Translations under genes and position numbers: made by a program
Part shown: in pieces, positions 1-11,502 of the stretch
How positions within the stretch are numbered: position 1 is the first letter of the stretch
How the letters are laid out: every line of letters starts with the position of its first letter
The notes under the pieces: generated by a model
Told to the model about the DNA's origin: nothing
What the model saw: only the letters and a program-made list of their open reading frames with translations
The model's database searches: none
Source: Adiantum capillus-veneris
Taxonomy: Eukaryota; Streptophyta; Polypodiopsida; Polypodiales; Pteridaceae
Direction: 5' to 3'
DNA length: 60,000 nt
Assembly: GCA_014529385.2 (NCBI GenBank)
Contig: CM043954.1
Location: 7,443,806-7,503,805, forward strand

Positions 1-242
1 AAGAAAGAAGCATGACTCTCGACGAATTCGAAGCATCGAAGGAGCCACAGAAGACTTTTTTGTCGCTTTCGGTGCGGCCCAAAGAAGCAAGCTTTGCAGA
101 CGTTTATGAAGTTCAAGTACCGCACGACCCACACATCAGAGTGGGCCGGTGAAGAGTCCCTTCCAGGATTCCGGATGCTATTGGCGATCTCCCTCGACGC
201 CATACTGTTCGGTACCGGTACCTCACTTTGAAAAGGAGGGGA
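1..242 (+). mobile_element. 3' end of a family A internal region (int0), partial
   Basis: This stretch matches the last ~240 bases of the two full internal regions at 3310-3554 and 7530-7773. It reads through the C-terminal part of the family A ORF (residues YEVQVPHDPHI near 107-140) and stops at about 149. It ends in a polypurine tract (AAAAGGAGGGGA, 231-242) directly before LTR1, as expected at the 3' end of an LTR element. The rest lies upstream of the window. Confidence 0.8.
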
Positions 243-1445
243 TGTCACGTGACACATCCAACCCTATGTGTCCGTGGACAAGCTACAGCACGACAAGGGT
301 TCAGTCAGTCTAGATTAGAAGTGATCTGGCACTTTCGTGAGTCTATTTGTAGACCGTGCATACCCAGTCACCTAGTGTAGATGCATATGCTCTGGTTGCA
401 CACAACATGATCATAAGCATTCCCATCAGAATCCTTCAGGGGAATTTTCTAGTGCATTGAGCCCATTTTCCCTATTTTTTGACATTTTTCACTTAAATTT
501 TCAGCATTAGAAGACCATCAAGATCAGCCCCTAAAGAGCAGCAGATTCAGCCTGGTAATAAACTCAGTTTTCAGCCTTAAGGAACCTCTGTTTTCAGCCC
601 TAAACCTGCAGATTTTCAGCGACCAAGACCCACAGAAACAGCCCCCCAAATCAGCGTTTTTGGATTGTAGCAAATTTCAGCCCATAGCGTTTTTGGACAA
701 CAGTAGAAAGATTGTAGATTTCAGCCCTTAGGTCTGGCGTTTTCAGCATTGCCGTCCTCGCCTTCAGTACCAGATCCCTAGCGTTTTGCATAGTGCCAGC
801 ACCCCCCCAGATCCTTGGCGTTTTTCGCATCATTGCCAAGTTTTCCAGACAGCCTAGCGTTTTTTCTAGCGATGACAGATCAGTCCAGCGTTTTCATTTC
901 CAGCCTGAAGTAAAGCATTGCAGCAATGTTTTCAGCATTTCTCACAGCAGCAGATTCAGCCCTAGTTGGTTGCAGAAGACCCCCATTTTCAGCCCTCGAA
1001 AACGCAGCCAAAACAGTCATTTTCAGCCACCCAAAACAGCCCAAAGATTAACAGATTTTCAGCAGATAGAAGACCGCAGATTTCAGCCCTAAAGTCATCG
1101 TCGTCATCCCCGTCATCGTCACCGGCATAGTTCCAGGTTGCATCAGTCCATTGCATCATCATTGTACCACTTTGTGCAATCATAAGTAGACCACTCTCGC
1201 CGACGAGAGTGGGGTCTTCGGAGGAGGGTTTTACAACGTCTCTGGTGTCGTATCTCTCTTCTCTCTCTATCTCTCAGTCTCGTACACTTGCACGCATGGT
1301 GTCCATTCACTTTGTTTGTGATCATAGCACTTTCCATTAAAGAACGGAAGGCTCTCCCTTGCATAAGAACTAAAAGGAACCTTGAGCACAGTTCGGAGCA
1401 CTCATCTTGAGGAAAGCGCAAACAATCATTCCGCTGCACCTAACA
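243..1445 (+). mobile_element. Family A LTR1 (1203 bp)
   Basis: It begins with the perfect palindrome TGTCACGTGACA after a polypurine tract and ends CACCTAACA before a decayed methionine primer site. The start matches LTR2, LTR3 and LTR4. Compared with LTR4 a segment is missing near position 500: 'ttcactta' passes straight to 'ttttcagcattagaag', so this copy has lost the TATATAAG box present in the others. The 3' half carries many short motifs of the type CTAGCGTTTT and TTTCAGCC, then a 9-bp hairpin and a CT-rich tract. TG...CA ends, the primer site and the polypurine tract together identify it as an LTR. Confidence 0.9.
1191..1212 (+). promoter_or_regulatory. Conserved LTR hairpin (LTR1 copy)
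   Basis: CCACTCTCG pairs perfectly with CGAGAGTGG across a CCGA loop. The same stem recurs at 4495-4516, 8714-8735, 9690-9711, 29650-29671 (complement strand, different loop) and 41012-41033 (one wobble pair, longer loop). The 5470-5491 copy has lost it. It lies just 5' of a CT-rich stretch near the LTR 3' end. The function is not known; a role in the RNA leader is inference. Confidence 0.7.
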
Positions 1446-1458
1446 TTGGTATTTGAGC
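1446..1458 (+). other. Primer binding site, family A int1
   Basis: TTGGTATTTGAGC follows the LTR end directly and resembles the initiator-methionine tRNA primer site TGGTATCAGAGC with CA changed to TT. The same change is seen at 5725-5737, so both internal regions inherited it. Confidence 0.7.
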
Positions 1459-1805
1459 TTTAGCAGTGTTCTGTATCACTCAAGGAAAGAACCACAAGAA
1501 CCACATAATTTTTTTTGCTTATTGAGGTCGCACGAACCCAAGTTTGCTTGGGCGTGTCGATTCCTAATCGTGTTTTATTGAAGAGTGACAGGAATCCCAG
1601 GAAAGAAGGGCTTGTCCAGCCTCCCCTTGTGTCTCTTTTCACTCATTGAGAGCGGACCGTGCACTTAGCGGCCGGCTAATTGACGTGAGGTGGGAAAAAA
1701 CAACCTTGGTGTGAGCGCAAGGCCGCCAAGGGGTGCGCTCGCGGAAAAGAGTAGAACTCGGGTGAAGAGAAGATCCTTCTCAAACACCGATTGCAAGCGA
1801 AAGAA

Positions 1806-1915
1806 AACCTCAAGAACCTCAAGAACTCAAGAACCCCAAGAACCAAGACACCCAAGAACCCAAGTTCCTCGTGAACTTAAGAACCCAAGACCACAAGAAC
1901 CCACAAGAACCCACG
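1806..1915 (+). repeat. CAAGAACC-type microrepeat
   Basis: About twelve imperfect copies of a CAAGAACC or CCAAGAACC unit sit just before the first ATG of the family A ORF. The array recurs at about 6085-6194 and, inverted, at 11428-11500, where the rearranged copy breaks off inside it. Confidence 0.75.
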
Positions 1916-1923
1916 ACTTCAGA

Positions 1924-3421
1924 ATGGTCATCACTCGAAGCGGCAAGGATACTTCGCTTGGAGGTGAAGAGCATGAGAGAGGCGAAGAAGAATTTTCCCC
2001 ACCAGGAGGTTTTTCCGACCCTCCCCCTTCACCATCTACGACAAGGATTGCACTAACTCCTATGGAGGCTTTCGACAAGAGGATGATGGACAAGAAGTTA
2101 GAATACAAAGCAAGAGATGCCGAACGAGAAGCGGAAAGAAAAGCCTACGAAGAAGACATGGCAGCCATCGAGTGCCAGTACGAAGAAAGAATGGCAGCCA
2201 TAGCGTGTGAGAGCGAGCAAGCACGCTTGGAAGCCAAAGAACGACAAACCAAATTGGATCGTGAATGCAAAGAAAGAAAAGCAGAAATGGAACGCAGACA
2301 CGCAGAAGACAAAGCAAAAAGACAAGCAGAGAGCAAAGCAAGACAAGCAGAATTTGATCGCGAGATCAAAGCAAGGAGAGCAGAGTTCTTGCGACTCTTT
2401 TCTCAAGCTCAGACACCGATGCAAGAGATTCGGGAAAAGGAGACTCTCAGTCTCTTCTTCTCCAAAGCATGACACACAGGATTTGCATGATTGTGTGAAG
2501 TATGATGATGATTTGAATGATAATGATTTGCATGACAAAGACAAGCATGATGAGTTGCATGAAGAAGATGTGATTTCTCACAAGCATGATGAGTTGCATG
2601 AAGAAGATGTGATTGTTCACATGGATGATGTGCTAGTTGATGCTTTTTCTAGCAAAGCTAACCTCGTTGTAGATTCGATCAATTACGAAGAACCGATCTT
2701 GGCTTTCGAGTCAAGGTCCAAAGAACCCCCACAGGACGATTCGATCCCTCAGGAAGAACCGATCCTGGCTCTCTAGCCTAGGTACAGAGAACCCACACAG
2801 GAAGTATTATGTGTTCGCATGATTGATACGCACGTATTGTTCGAGTGTTTCATTCGTGACCGTTTCCTGTATTTTAGTCGGCATCGTTATGTGATCCTTT
2901 TTCCTAGACATGGCATACTGTATGTTGAGCACGTTTCTCTCATGGATGAGCACGAATGTATGCAGATTTTTCATGAAAAGCTGAAAAGTATGTATGTAAG
3001 GAAGTCGCATTCCATGTCTCTTCCTTGGCATAACACAATACATGAAAGAGTACATGAAAGTATGAGCACCAAGCGTGGGCATTTCCATTGTGTTTTGCCA
3101 CAGTTGATTGCTCTAGATCATAAGAGAAAGATTCGATCTCATTCTTTGCATGTGTTTGATGAACGGGTTGTCACTCCGTCTCTATGTTCATTTACATTGC
3201 ATACACAGTCTTTAGCGAAGACAAGATTTTTTTCACTCACCTTACATGGAATAGGTATGTTCATGGTTTTGTGTTGTAAATGGTTTCAGGAATTTTCTGC
3301 CATGGAGATTCTTGAAGAAGAAAGAAGCACGACTCTAGACGAAGTTGAAGCAAGGAAGGAGCCACAGAAGACTGTCGCTTTCGGCGCGGCAGTGAGAAGC
3401 AAGCGTTGCAGACCTTTATGA
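1924..3421 (+). pseudogene. Family A coiled-coil ORF, int1 copy (broken)
   Basis: I do not recognise the product. From the ATG at 1924 (MVITRSGKD) the frame gives an acidic and proline-rich start, then about 100 residues of dense charged helix rich in E, R, K and A (heptad-like, probable coiled coil), up to a stop at 2472. After a two-base frame change the protein continues with acidic HDELHEED repeats, a TAG stop at 2774-2776 and a C-terminal part with many H, R and F residues up to 3421. The inverted copy at 10231-11420 lacks both the stop and the frame change at this joint, so these are lesions. The likely role is gag-like, by position after the primer site, but there is no zinc knuckle. 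The frame also stays open upstream to a GTG at 1690. Confidence 0.6.
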
Positions 3422-3554
3422 AGGTCAAGTACCGCACGACCCACACATCAGAGTGGGCCGGCGAAGTGTTCCTTCCAGGATTCCAGATGCTATTGGCGAT
3501 CTCCCTCGACGCGATACAATTTGGTATCAGTACCTCACTTTGAAAAGGAGGGGC

Positions 3555-5724
3555 TGTCACGTGACACATCCAACCCTATGTGTCCGTGGACAAGCTAGAG
3601 CATGATCAGGGTTCAGTTCAGTCCAATCAGTCTATAGATTAGAAGTGATCTGGCACTTTTGTGAGTCTATTTGTAGACCGTGAATGCCCAGTCACTTAGT
3701 GTAGATGCATATCCTCTAGTTGCACACAGCATGATCATCAGTATTCCCATGAGAATCCATTAGAATCAGTTAGGGGATTTTTCCAGTGCATTTAGCCTAT
3801 TTCCCCTATTTTTGGTATTTTTCACTTATTAATTTAAGTGACTTCCCAACCAAAGTAGGTAGGTCAATTTTGCTAAGTTTGTATATAAGCAAACCCAAGT
3901 TAGCACTAAAGGGGAGAAGAGGCAGCAGGAGCTTCCCGCTCAATAGGTGTCTTCTCAGCAAGAACGCGCAGTACCCCCCAAACCTTGGCGCTACCTCTCC
4001 CTGCAGCTAGCGTTTTTGATCTCCAATAGTACCTCCCCATTTCTGGCGTTTTCAGCATAGCCGTCCTCGCCTTCAGTACCAGATCCCTAGCGTTTTGCAT
4101 AGTGCAAGCACCCCCCGAGATCCCTGGCGTTTTTCAGCCTTGCATCATCGCCAAGTTTTCCAGACAGCCTAGCGTTTTTGCTAGCGATGGCAGATCAGTG
4201 CAGCGTTTTCATTTCCAGCCTGAAGTAAAGCATTGCAGCAGCGTTTTCAGCATTTCTCACATTAGCAGATTCAACCCTAGTTGGTTGCAGAAGACCCCCA
4301 TTTGCAGCCCTTGAAAATGCAGCCAAAACAGTCATTTTCAGCCACCCAAAACAGCCCAAAGATTAGCAGATTTTCAGCAGATAAAAGACCGCAGATTTCA
4401 GCCCTAGAGTCGTTGTCGTCATCCCAGTCGTCGTCACCGACATAGTTCCAGGTTGCATCAATCCATTGTACCACTTTGTGCAATCATAAGTAGACCACTC
4501 TCGCCGACGAGAGTGGGGCCTTCGGAGGAGGGTTTTACAACGTCTTTGGTGTCGTATCTCTCTTCTCTCTCTATCTCTCAGTCTCATACACTTGCACGCA
4601 TGGTGTCCATTCACTTTGTTTGTGATCATAGCACTTTCCATTAAAGAACGGAAGGCTCTCCCATCCATAAGAACTAAAAGGAACCTTGAGCACAGTTCGG
4701 AGCACTCATCTTGAGCATCCATTAGAATCAGTTATGGGATTTTTCGAGGGCATTTAGCCTATTTCCCGTATTCTTGGTATTTTTCACTTATTAATTTAAG
4801 TGACTTCCCAACAAAAGTAGGTAGGGCAATTTTGCTAAGTTTGTATGTAAGCAAACCCAAGTTTAGTACTAAAGGGGAGAAGAGGCAGCAGGACCTCCCC
4901 GCTCAATAGGCGTCTTCTCAGCAAGAACGCGCAGTACCCCCCCCAACCTTGGCGCTACCTCTCCCTGCAGCTAGCGTTTTTGATTTCCAGCAGTACCTCT
5001 CCATTTCTGGCATTTTCAGCATTGCCGTCCTCGCCTTCAGTACCAGATCCCTAGCGTTTTGCATAGTGCCAGCACCCCCCCTGATCCTTGGCGTTTTTCA
5101 GCCTTGCATCATTGCCAAGTTTTCCAGACAGCCTAGCGTTTTTTCTAGCGATGACAGATCAGTCCAGCGTTTTCATTTCCAGCCTGAAGTAAAGCATTGC
5201 AGCAATGTTTTCAGCATTTCTCACAGCAGCAGATTCAGCCCTAGTTGGTTGCAGAAGACCCCCATTTTCAGCCCTCGAAAACGCAGCCAAAACAGTCATT
5301 TTCAGCCACCCAAAACAGCCCAAAGATTAACAGATTTTCAGCAGATAGAAGACCGCAGATTTCAGCCCTAAAGTCGTCGTCGTCATCCCCGTCATCGTCA
5401 CCGGCATAGTTCCAGGTTGCATCAGTCCATTGCATCATCATTGTACCACTTTGTGCAATCATAAGTAGACCACTCTCGCCGACAAGAGTAGGGTCTTCGG
5501 AGGAGGGTTTTACAACGTCTTTGGTGTCGTATCTCTCTTCTCTCTCTATCTCTCAGTCTCGTACACTTGCACGCACGGTGTCCATTCACTTTGTTTGTGA
5601 TCATAGCACTTTCCATTAAAGAACGGAAGGCTCTCCCTTGCATAAGAACTAAAAGGAACCTTGAGCACAGTTCGGAGCACTCATCTTGAGGAAAGCGCAA
5701 ACAATCATTCCGCTGCACCTAACA
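3555..5724 (+). mobile_element. Family A LTR2 with internal tandem duplication (2170 bp)
   Basis: It runs from TGTCACGTGACA to CACCTAACA. A segment of about 962 bp occurs twice inside it (3755-4716 and 4717 to about 5675), joined at 'cttgag/catccatt'. Each copy carries the core-promoter block, the GCGTTTT/TTTCAGCC motif field, the hairpin and the CT tract. The first copy keeps TATATAAG at 3882-3889; the second has TATGTAAG. LTR3 shows the same joint, so the duplication was already present when the element copied itself. Confidence 0.85.
3882..3889 (+). promoter_or_regulatory. TATA box in LTR2, first repeat
   Basis: TATATAAG lies in a block of about 60 bp (AAGTGACTT, GTAGGTAGG, CAATTTTGCTAAGTTTG) that is kept in the LTRs at 8101, 11819, 40219 and, on the complement, 30281. 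It is the natural candidate for the LTR promoter. The second repeat (near 4843) has TATGTAAG instead. Confidence 0.6.
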
Positions 5725-7773
5725 TTGGTATTTGAGCTTTAGCAGTGTTCTGTATCACTCAAGGAAAGAACCACAAGAACCACATAATTTTTTTTGCTTA
5801 TTGAGGTCGCACGAACCCAAGTTTACTTGGGCGTGTCGATTCCTAATCGTGTTTTATTGAAGAGTGACCGGAATCCCAGGAAAGAAGGGCTTGTCCAGCC
5901 TCCCCTTGTGTCTCTTTTCACTCATTGAGAGCGGACCGTGCACTTAGCGGCCGGCCAATCGACGTGAGGTGGGGAAAAACAACCTTGGTGTGAGCGCAAG
6001 GCCGCCAAGGGGTGCGCTCGCGGAAAAGAGTAGAACTCGGGTGAAGAGAAGATCCTTCTCAAACACCGATTGCAAGCGAAAGAAAACCTCAAGAACCTCA
6101 AGAACTCAAGAACCCCAAGAACCAAGACACCCAAGAACCCAAGTTCCTCGTGAACTTAAGAACCCAAGACCACAAGAACCCACAAGAACCCACGACTTCA
6201 GAATGGTCATCACTCGAAGCGGCAAGGATACTTCGCTTGGAGGTGAAGAGCATGAGAGAGGCGAAGAAGAATTTTCCCCACCAGGAGGTTTTTCCGACCC
6301 TCCCCCTTCACCATCTACGACAAGGATTGCACTAACTCCTATGGAGGCTTTCGACAAGAGGATGATGGACAAGAAGTTAGAATACAAAGCAAGAGATGCC
6401 GAACGAGAAGCAGAAAGAAAAGCCTACGAAGAAGACATGGCAGCCATCGAGCGCCAGTACGAAGAAAGAATGGCAGCCATAGCGTGTGAGAGCGAGCAAG
6501 CACGCTTGGAAGCCAAAGAACGACAAACCAAATTGGATGGTGAATGCAAAGAAAGAAAAGCAGAATTAGAACGCAGACACGCAGAAGACAAAGCAAAAAG
6601 ACAAGCAGAATTTGATCGCGAGATCAAAGCAAGGAGAGCAGAGTTCTTGCGACTCTTTTCTCAAGCTCAGACACCGATGCAAGAGATTCGGGAAAAGGAG
6701 ACTCTCAGTCTCTTCTTCTCCAAAGCATGACACACAGGATTTGCATGATTGTGTGAAGTATGATGATGATTTGAATGATAATGATTTGCATGACAAAGAT
6801 AAGCATGATGAGTTGCATGAAGAAGATGTGATTGTTCACATGGATGATGTGTTAGTTGATGCTTTTTCTAGCGAAGCTAACCTCGTTGTAGATTCGATCA
6901 ATTACGAAGAACCGATCTTGGCTTTCGAGTCAAGGTCCAAAGAACCCCCACAGGACGATTCGATCCCTCAGGAAGAACCGATCCTGGCTCTCTAGCCTAG
7001 GTACAGAGAACCCACACAGGAAGTATTATGTGTTCGCATGATTGTTACGCACGTATTGTTCGAGTGTTTCATTCGTGACCGTTTCTTGTATTTTAGTCGG
7101 CATCGTTATGTGATCCATTTTCCTAAGCATGACATACTGTATGTTGAGCACGTTTCTCTCATCGATGAGCACGAATGTATGCGGATTTTTCATTAAAAGC
7201 TGAAAAGTATGTATGTAAGGAAGTTGCATTCCATGTCTCTTCCTTGGCATGACACAATACATGAAAGAGTACATGAAAGTACGAGCACCAAGCGTGGGCA
7301 TTTCCATTGTGTTTTGCCACAGTTGATTCCTCTAGATCATAAGAGAAAGATTCGATCTCATTCTTTGCATGTGTTTGATGAACGGGTTGTCACTCCGTCT
7401 CTATGTTCATTTACATTGCATACACAGTCTTTAGCGAAGACAAGATTTTTTCCACTCACTTTACATGGAATAGGTATGTTCATGGTTTTGTGTTGTAAAT
7501 GGTTTCAGGAATTTTCTGCCATGGAGATTCTTGAAGAAGAAAGAAGCAGGACTCTAGACGAAGTTAAAGCAAGGAAGGAGCCACAGAATACTGTCGGTTT
7601 TGGCGCGGCCCAAAGAAGCAAGCGTTGCAGACCTTTATGAAGTTCAAGTACCGCACGACCCACACATCAGAGTGGGCCGGCGAAGAGTTCCTTCCAGGAT
7701 TCCGGATGCTATTGTCGATCTCCCTCTACGCGATACAGTTTGGTATCAGTACCTCACTTTGAAAAGGAGGGGA
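5725..7773 (+). mobile_element. Family A internal region int2 (2.05 kb, no pol)
   Basis: This is the second internal region of the concatemer, between LTR2 and LTR3, with primer site TTGGTATTTGAGC at 5725-5737 and a polypurine tract at 7762-7773. It is almost identical to int1 and shares its primer-site change, its frame change near 6700 and the TAG stop near 6995. The parent was therefore already defective in the ORF before these copies arose. No pol genes are present. Confidence 0.85.
6203..7640 (+). pseudogene. Family A coiled-coil ORF, int2 copy (broken)
   Basis: The order of parts is the same as at 1924-3421: start MVITRSGKD, charged helical region to 6730, acidic HDELHEED section to 6995, then the H/R/F-rich section 7026-7640. 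Besides the shared lesions, it has a private TAA at about 7195 (in FH-stop-KLK). One coiled-coil segment is seven residues shorter than in int1. The function is unknown; it occupies the gag position of a pol-less LTR element. Confidence 0.6.
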
Positions 7774-9943
7774 TGTCACGTGACACATCCAACCCTATGT
7801 GTTCGTGGACAAGCTAGAGCATGATCAGGGTTCAGTTCAGTCCAATCAGTCTATAGATTAGAAGTGATCTGGCACTTTTGTGAGTCTATTCGTAGACCGT
7901 GCATGCTCAGTCACTTAGTGTAGATGCATATCCTCTAGTTGCACACAACATGATCATCAGTATTCCCATGAGAATCCATTAGAATCAGTTAGGGGATTTT
8001 TCCAGTGCATTTAGCCTATTTCCCCTATGTTTGGTATTTTTCACTTATTAATTTAAGTGACTTCCCAACCAAAGTAGGTAGGGCAATTTTGCTAAGTTTG
8101 TATATAAGCAAACCCAAGTTAGCAGTAAAGGGGAGAAGAGGTAGCAGGAGCTCCCCGCTCAATAGGTGTCTTCTCAGCAAGAACGCGCAGTACCCCCCAA
8201 ACCTTGGCGCTACCTCTCCCTGCAGCTAGCGTTTTTGATCTCCAACAATACCTCCCCATTTCTGGCGTTTTCAGCATAGCCGTCCTCGCCTTCAGTACCA
8301 GATCCCTAGCGTTTTGCATAGTGCAAGCACCCCCCGAGATCCCTGGCGTTTTTCAGCCTTGCATCATCGCCAAGTTTCCCAGACAGCCTAGCGTTTTTAC
8401 TAGCGATGGCAGATCAAGCCAGCGTTTTCATTTCTAGCCTGAAGTAAAGCATTGCAGCAGCGTTTTCAGCATTTCTCACAGCAGCAGATTCAACCCTAGT
8501 TGGTTGCAAAAGACCCCCATTTTCAGCCCTCGAAAATGCAGCCAAAACTGTCATTTTTAGCCACCCAAAACAACGCTAAGATTAGCAGATTTTCAGCAGA
8601 TAGAAGACCGTAGATTTCAGCCCTAAAGTCGTCGTTGTCATCCCAGTCGTCGTCACCGACATAGTTCCAGGTTGCATCAGTCCATTGTACCACTTTGTGC
8701 AATCATAAGTAGACCACTCTCGCCGACGAGAGTGGGGCCTTCGGAGGAGGGTTTTACAACGTCTTTGGTGTCGTATCTCTCTTCTCTCTCTATCTCTCAG
8801 TCTCATACACTTGCACGCACGGTGTCCATTCACTTTGTTTGTGATCATAGCACTTTCTATTAAAGAACGGAAGGCTCTCCCATCCATTAGAACTAAAAGG
8901 AACCTTGAGCACAGTTCGGAGCACTCATCTTGAGCATCCATTAGAATCAGTTATGGGATTTTTCGAGTGCATTTAGCCTATTTTCTGTATTCTTGGTATT
9001 TTTCACTTATTAATTTAAGTGACTTCCCAACCAAAGTAGGTAGGTCAATTTTGCTAAGTTTGTATGTAAGCAAACCCAAGTTTAGCACTAAAGGGGAGAA
9101 GAGGTAGTAGGAGCTCCCCGCTCAATAGGCGTCTTCTCAGCAAGAACGCGCAGTACCCCCCCCAACCTTGGCGCTACCTCTCCCTGCAGCTAGCGTTTTT
9201 GATCTCCAGCAGTACCTCTCCATTTTTGGCGTTTTCAGCATTGCCGTCCTTGCCTTCAGTACCAGATCCCTAGCGTTTTGCATAGTGCCAGCACCCCCCA
9301 CAGATCCCTGGCGTTTTTCAACCTTGCATCATCGCCAAGTTTTCCAGACAGCCTAGCGTTTTTGCTAGCGATGGCAGCTCAATCCAGCGTTTTCATTTCC
9401 AGCCTGAAGTAAAGCATTGCAACAGTGTTTTCAGCATTTCTCACAGCAGCAGATTCAGCCCTAGTTGGTTGCAGAAGACCCCCATTTTCAGCCCTCGAAA
9501 ACGCAGCCAAAACAGTCATTTTCAGCCACCCAAAACAGCCCAAAGATTAGCAGATTTTCAGGAGATAGAAGACCGCAGATTTCAGCCCTAAAGTCTTCGT
9601 CGTCATCCCCGTCATCGTCACCGACATAGTTCCAGGCTGCATCAGTCCATTGCATCATCATTGTACCACTTTGTGCAATCATAAGTAGACCACTCTCGCC
9701 GACGAGAGTGGGGCCTTCGGAGGAGGTTTTTACAACGTCTCTGGTGTCATATCTCTCTTCTCTCTCTATCTCTCAGTCTCATACACTTGCACACACTGTG
9801 TCCATTCACTTTGTTTGTGATCATAGCACTTTCCATTAAAGAACGGAAGGCTCTCCCTTGCATAAGAACTAAAAGGAACCTTGAGCACAGTTCGGAGCAC
9901 TCATCTTGAGCAAAGCGCAAACAATTAATTCCGTGCTCCTTAC
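7774..9943 (+). mobile_element. Family A LTR3 with internal tandem duplication
   Basis: It starts TGTCACGTGACA after AAGGAGGGGA and carries the same 962-bp internal duplication as LTR2 (units from 7974 and 8936), with TATATAAG at 8101-8108 in the first unit and TATGTAAG in the second. Both units keep the hairpin (8714-8735 and 9690-9711). The last bases (ccgtgctccttac) are altered, and the primer site is missing because an inverted fragment begins here. Confidence 0.85.
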
Positions 9944-11502
9944 TATAGCTTGTCCACGAACACATAGGGTTGGATGTGTCACGTGACATCGCCTCCTTTT
10001 CAAAGTGAGGTACTGGTATCGAACTGTATGGCGTCGAGGGAGATGGCCAATAGCATCCGGAATCCTGGAAGGGACCCTTCGCCCGGCCCACTCCTATATG
10101 TGGGTCGTGCGGTACTTGAACTTCATAAAGGTCTGCAATGCCTTCTTCTTTGGGCCGCGCCGAAAGCGAGACAGTCTTCTGAGGCTCCTTCGATGCTTCA
10201 ACTTCATCTAGAGTCATGCTTCTTTCTTCTTCAAGAATCTCCATGGCCGAAAATTCCTGAAACCACTTCCAACACAAGAACCATGAACATACCTATTCTA
10301 TGTAAAGCGAGCGGAAAAAATATTGTCTTCTCTAAAGACTGTGTATGCAATGTATATGAACATAGAGACGGAGTGATAAACCGTTCACCAAACATATGCA
10401 AACAATGAGATCGAATCTTTCTCTTATGATCTAGAGCAATCAACTGTGGCAATTCACAACGGAAATGCCCATGCTTGGTGGTCATACTTTCATGTGCTCT
10501 TTTTACAAATGTGTCATGCCAAGGAAGAGATATGGAATGTGACTTCCTTGAATGCAAACTTTTCACCTTTTCATGAAAAATCCGCATACATTCGTGCTCA
10601 TTCATGAGTGAAACGTGCTCAACGTACTGTGTGTCATGCCTAGGAAAAGGGATCACATAAAGACGCTGACTAAAATACAGCAAACGATTACGAATGAAAC
10701 ACTCGTACAATGCGTGCGTATCAATCATGCGAACACATAATACTTCCTGTACGGGTTCTTTGGACCTAGGCTTAAGAGCCAAGATCGGTTCTCCCTGAGG
10801 GGGTTCTTTGGACCTAGGCTCGAGAGCCAAGATCGATCCTTCGTGATTGATTGAATCTGCAACGAGGTTAGCTTCGCTATAAAAAGCATCAACTAACACA
10901 TCATCCTTCTTGTGAACAATCGCATCCTTTTCATGCAAATCATCATGCTTATCATTGGCATCGAAATCATCATGCTTAGCAATATCATTCAAATCATCAT
11001 GCTTCTCAGAATCATGCAAATCTTGTGTGTCATGCTTTGGAGAAAAAGAGACTGAGAGAGTCTCCTTTTCCCAAATCTCTTGCATCTATGCCTGAACTTG
11101 AGAATAGAGTCGCGAGAACTCTTTGTTTTGTCGGTCGCTCTGTTCTTGTATTGCTTTTCTTTCTTCGTGTCTGCGTTCCATTTCTCCTTTTCTTTTTTGC
11201 ATTCGCGATCAAATTCTGCCATGCTTTCTGCATTTCTTACTTCGCGTTCTAAATTCCTTTCCATAAACATCAGCTCCAAGGCCTCCATAGGAGTTAGTGC
11301 AATCCTTATCGTAGATGGGGAAGGGTCAGAAAAACCTCCTGGTGAGGAAAATTCTTCTTCGCCTCTCTCATGCTCATCACCTCCAAGCAAAGTATCCATT
11401 CTGCTTCTACTGATGACCATTCTGAAGTCATGGGTTCTTGTGGGTTCTTGTGGTCTTGGGTTCTTAAGTTCACGAGGAACTTGGGTTCTTGGGTTCTTGA
11501 GG
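9944..11502 (-). mobile_element. Inverted family A internal fragment
   Basis: Read on the complement, this runs from the CAAGAACC microrepeat through the coiled-coil ORF to the polypurine tract and about 45 bases of LTR (TGTCACGTGACA at 9977-9988, then GTTCGTGGACAAGC). It therefore lies head to head with LTR3 on one side and LTR4 on the other. The primer site, the leader and most of its LTRs are missing. The palindrome TGTCACGTGACA is present near both breakpoints. Confidence 0.8.
10231..11420 (-). pseudogene. Family A coiled-coil ORF, inverted copy
   Basis: The start at 11420 (MVISRSRMD) matches the ATG chosen at 1924. The coiled-coil part is shortened. The acidic section (KHDDLHEKD repeats), the linker that ends in a stop in the other copies, and the H/R-rich C-terminal section run open together from 11085 to 10231. 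A frame continuing past the polypurine tract (YEVQVPHDPHIGVGR) is seen at 9990-10277 in another phase. In the first ~90 bases of the C-terminal section most differences from the int1 copy change the residue, which does not suggest protein-level selection. The product is unrecognised. Confidence 0.55.

Larger units (their letters stand above)
1446..3554 (+). mobile_element. Family A internal region int1 (2.1 kb, no pol)
   Basis: This lies between LTR1 and LTR2 and is bounded by a primer site and a polypurine tract (AAAAGGAGGGG near 3544-3553). It holds one decayed ORF and no protease, reverse transcriptase, RNase H or integrase, so the element is non-autonomous. It matches int2 (5725-7773) nearly base for base over its whole length; int1 has an extra DEVISHKHDELHE-type repeat in the acidic region and a short extra stretch in the coiled coil. 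Bases 1446-1800 are an untranslated leader with no gene that I can see. Confidence 0.85.

Noticed and set aside
651-1439. Small frames on either strand within the LTRs
   Set aside because: They recur only because the LTR is repeated; they cross LTR signals and have no protein features.
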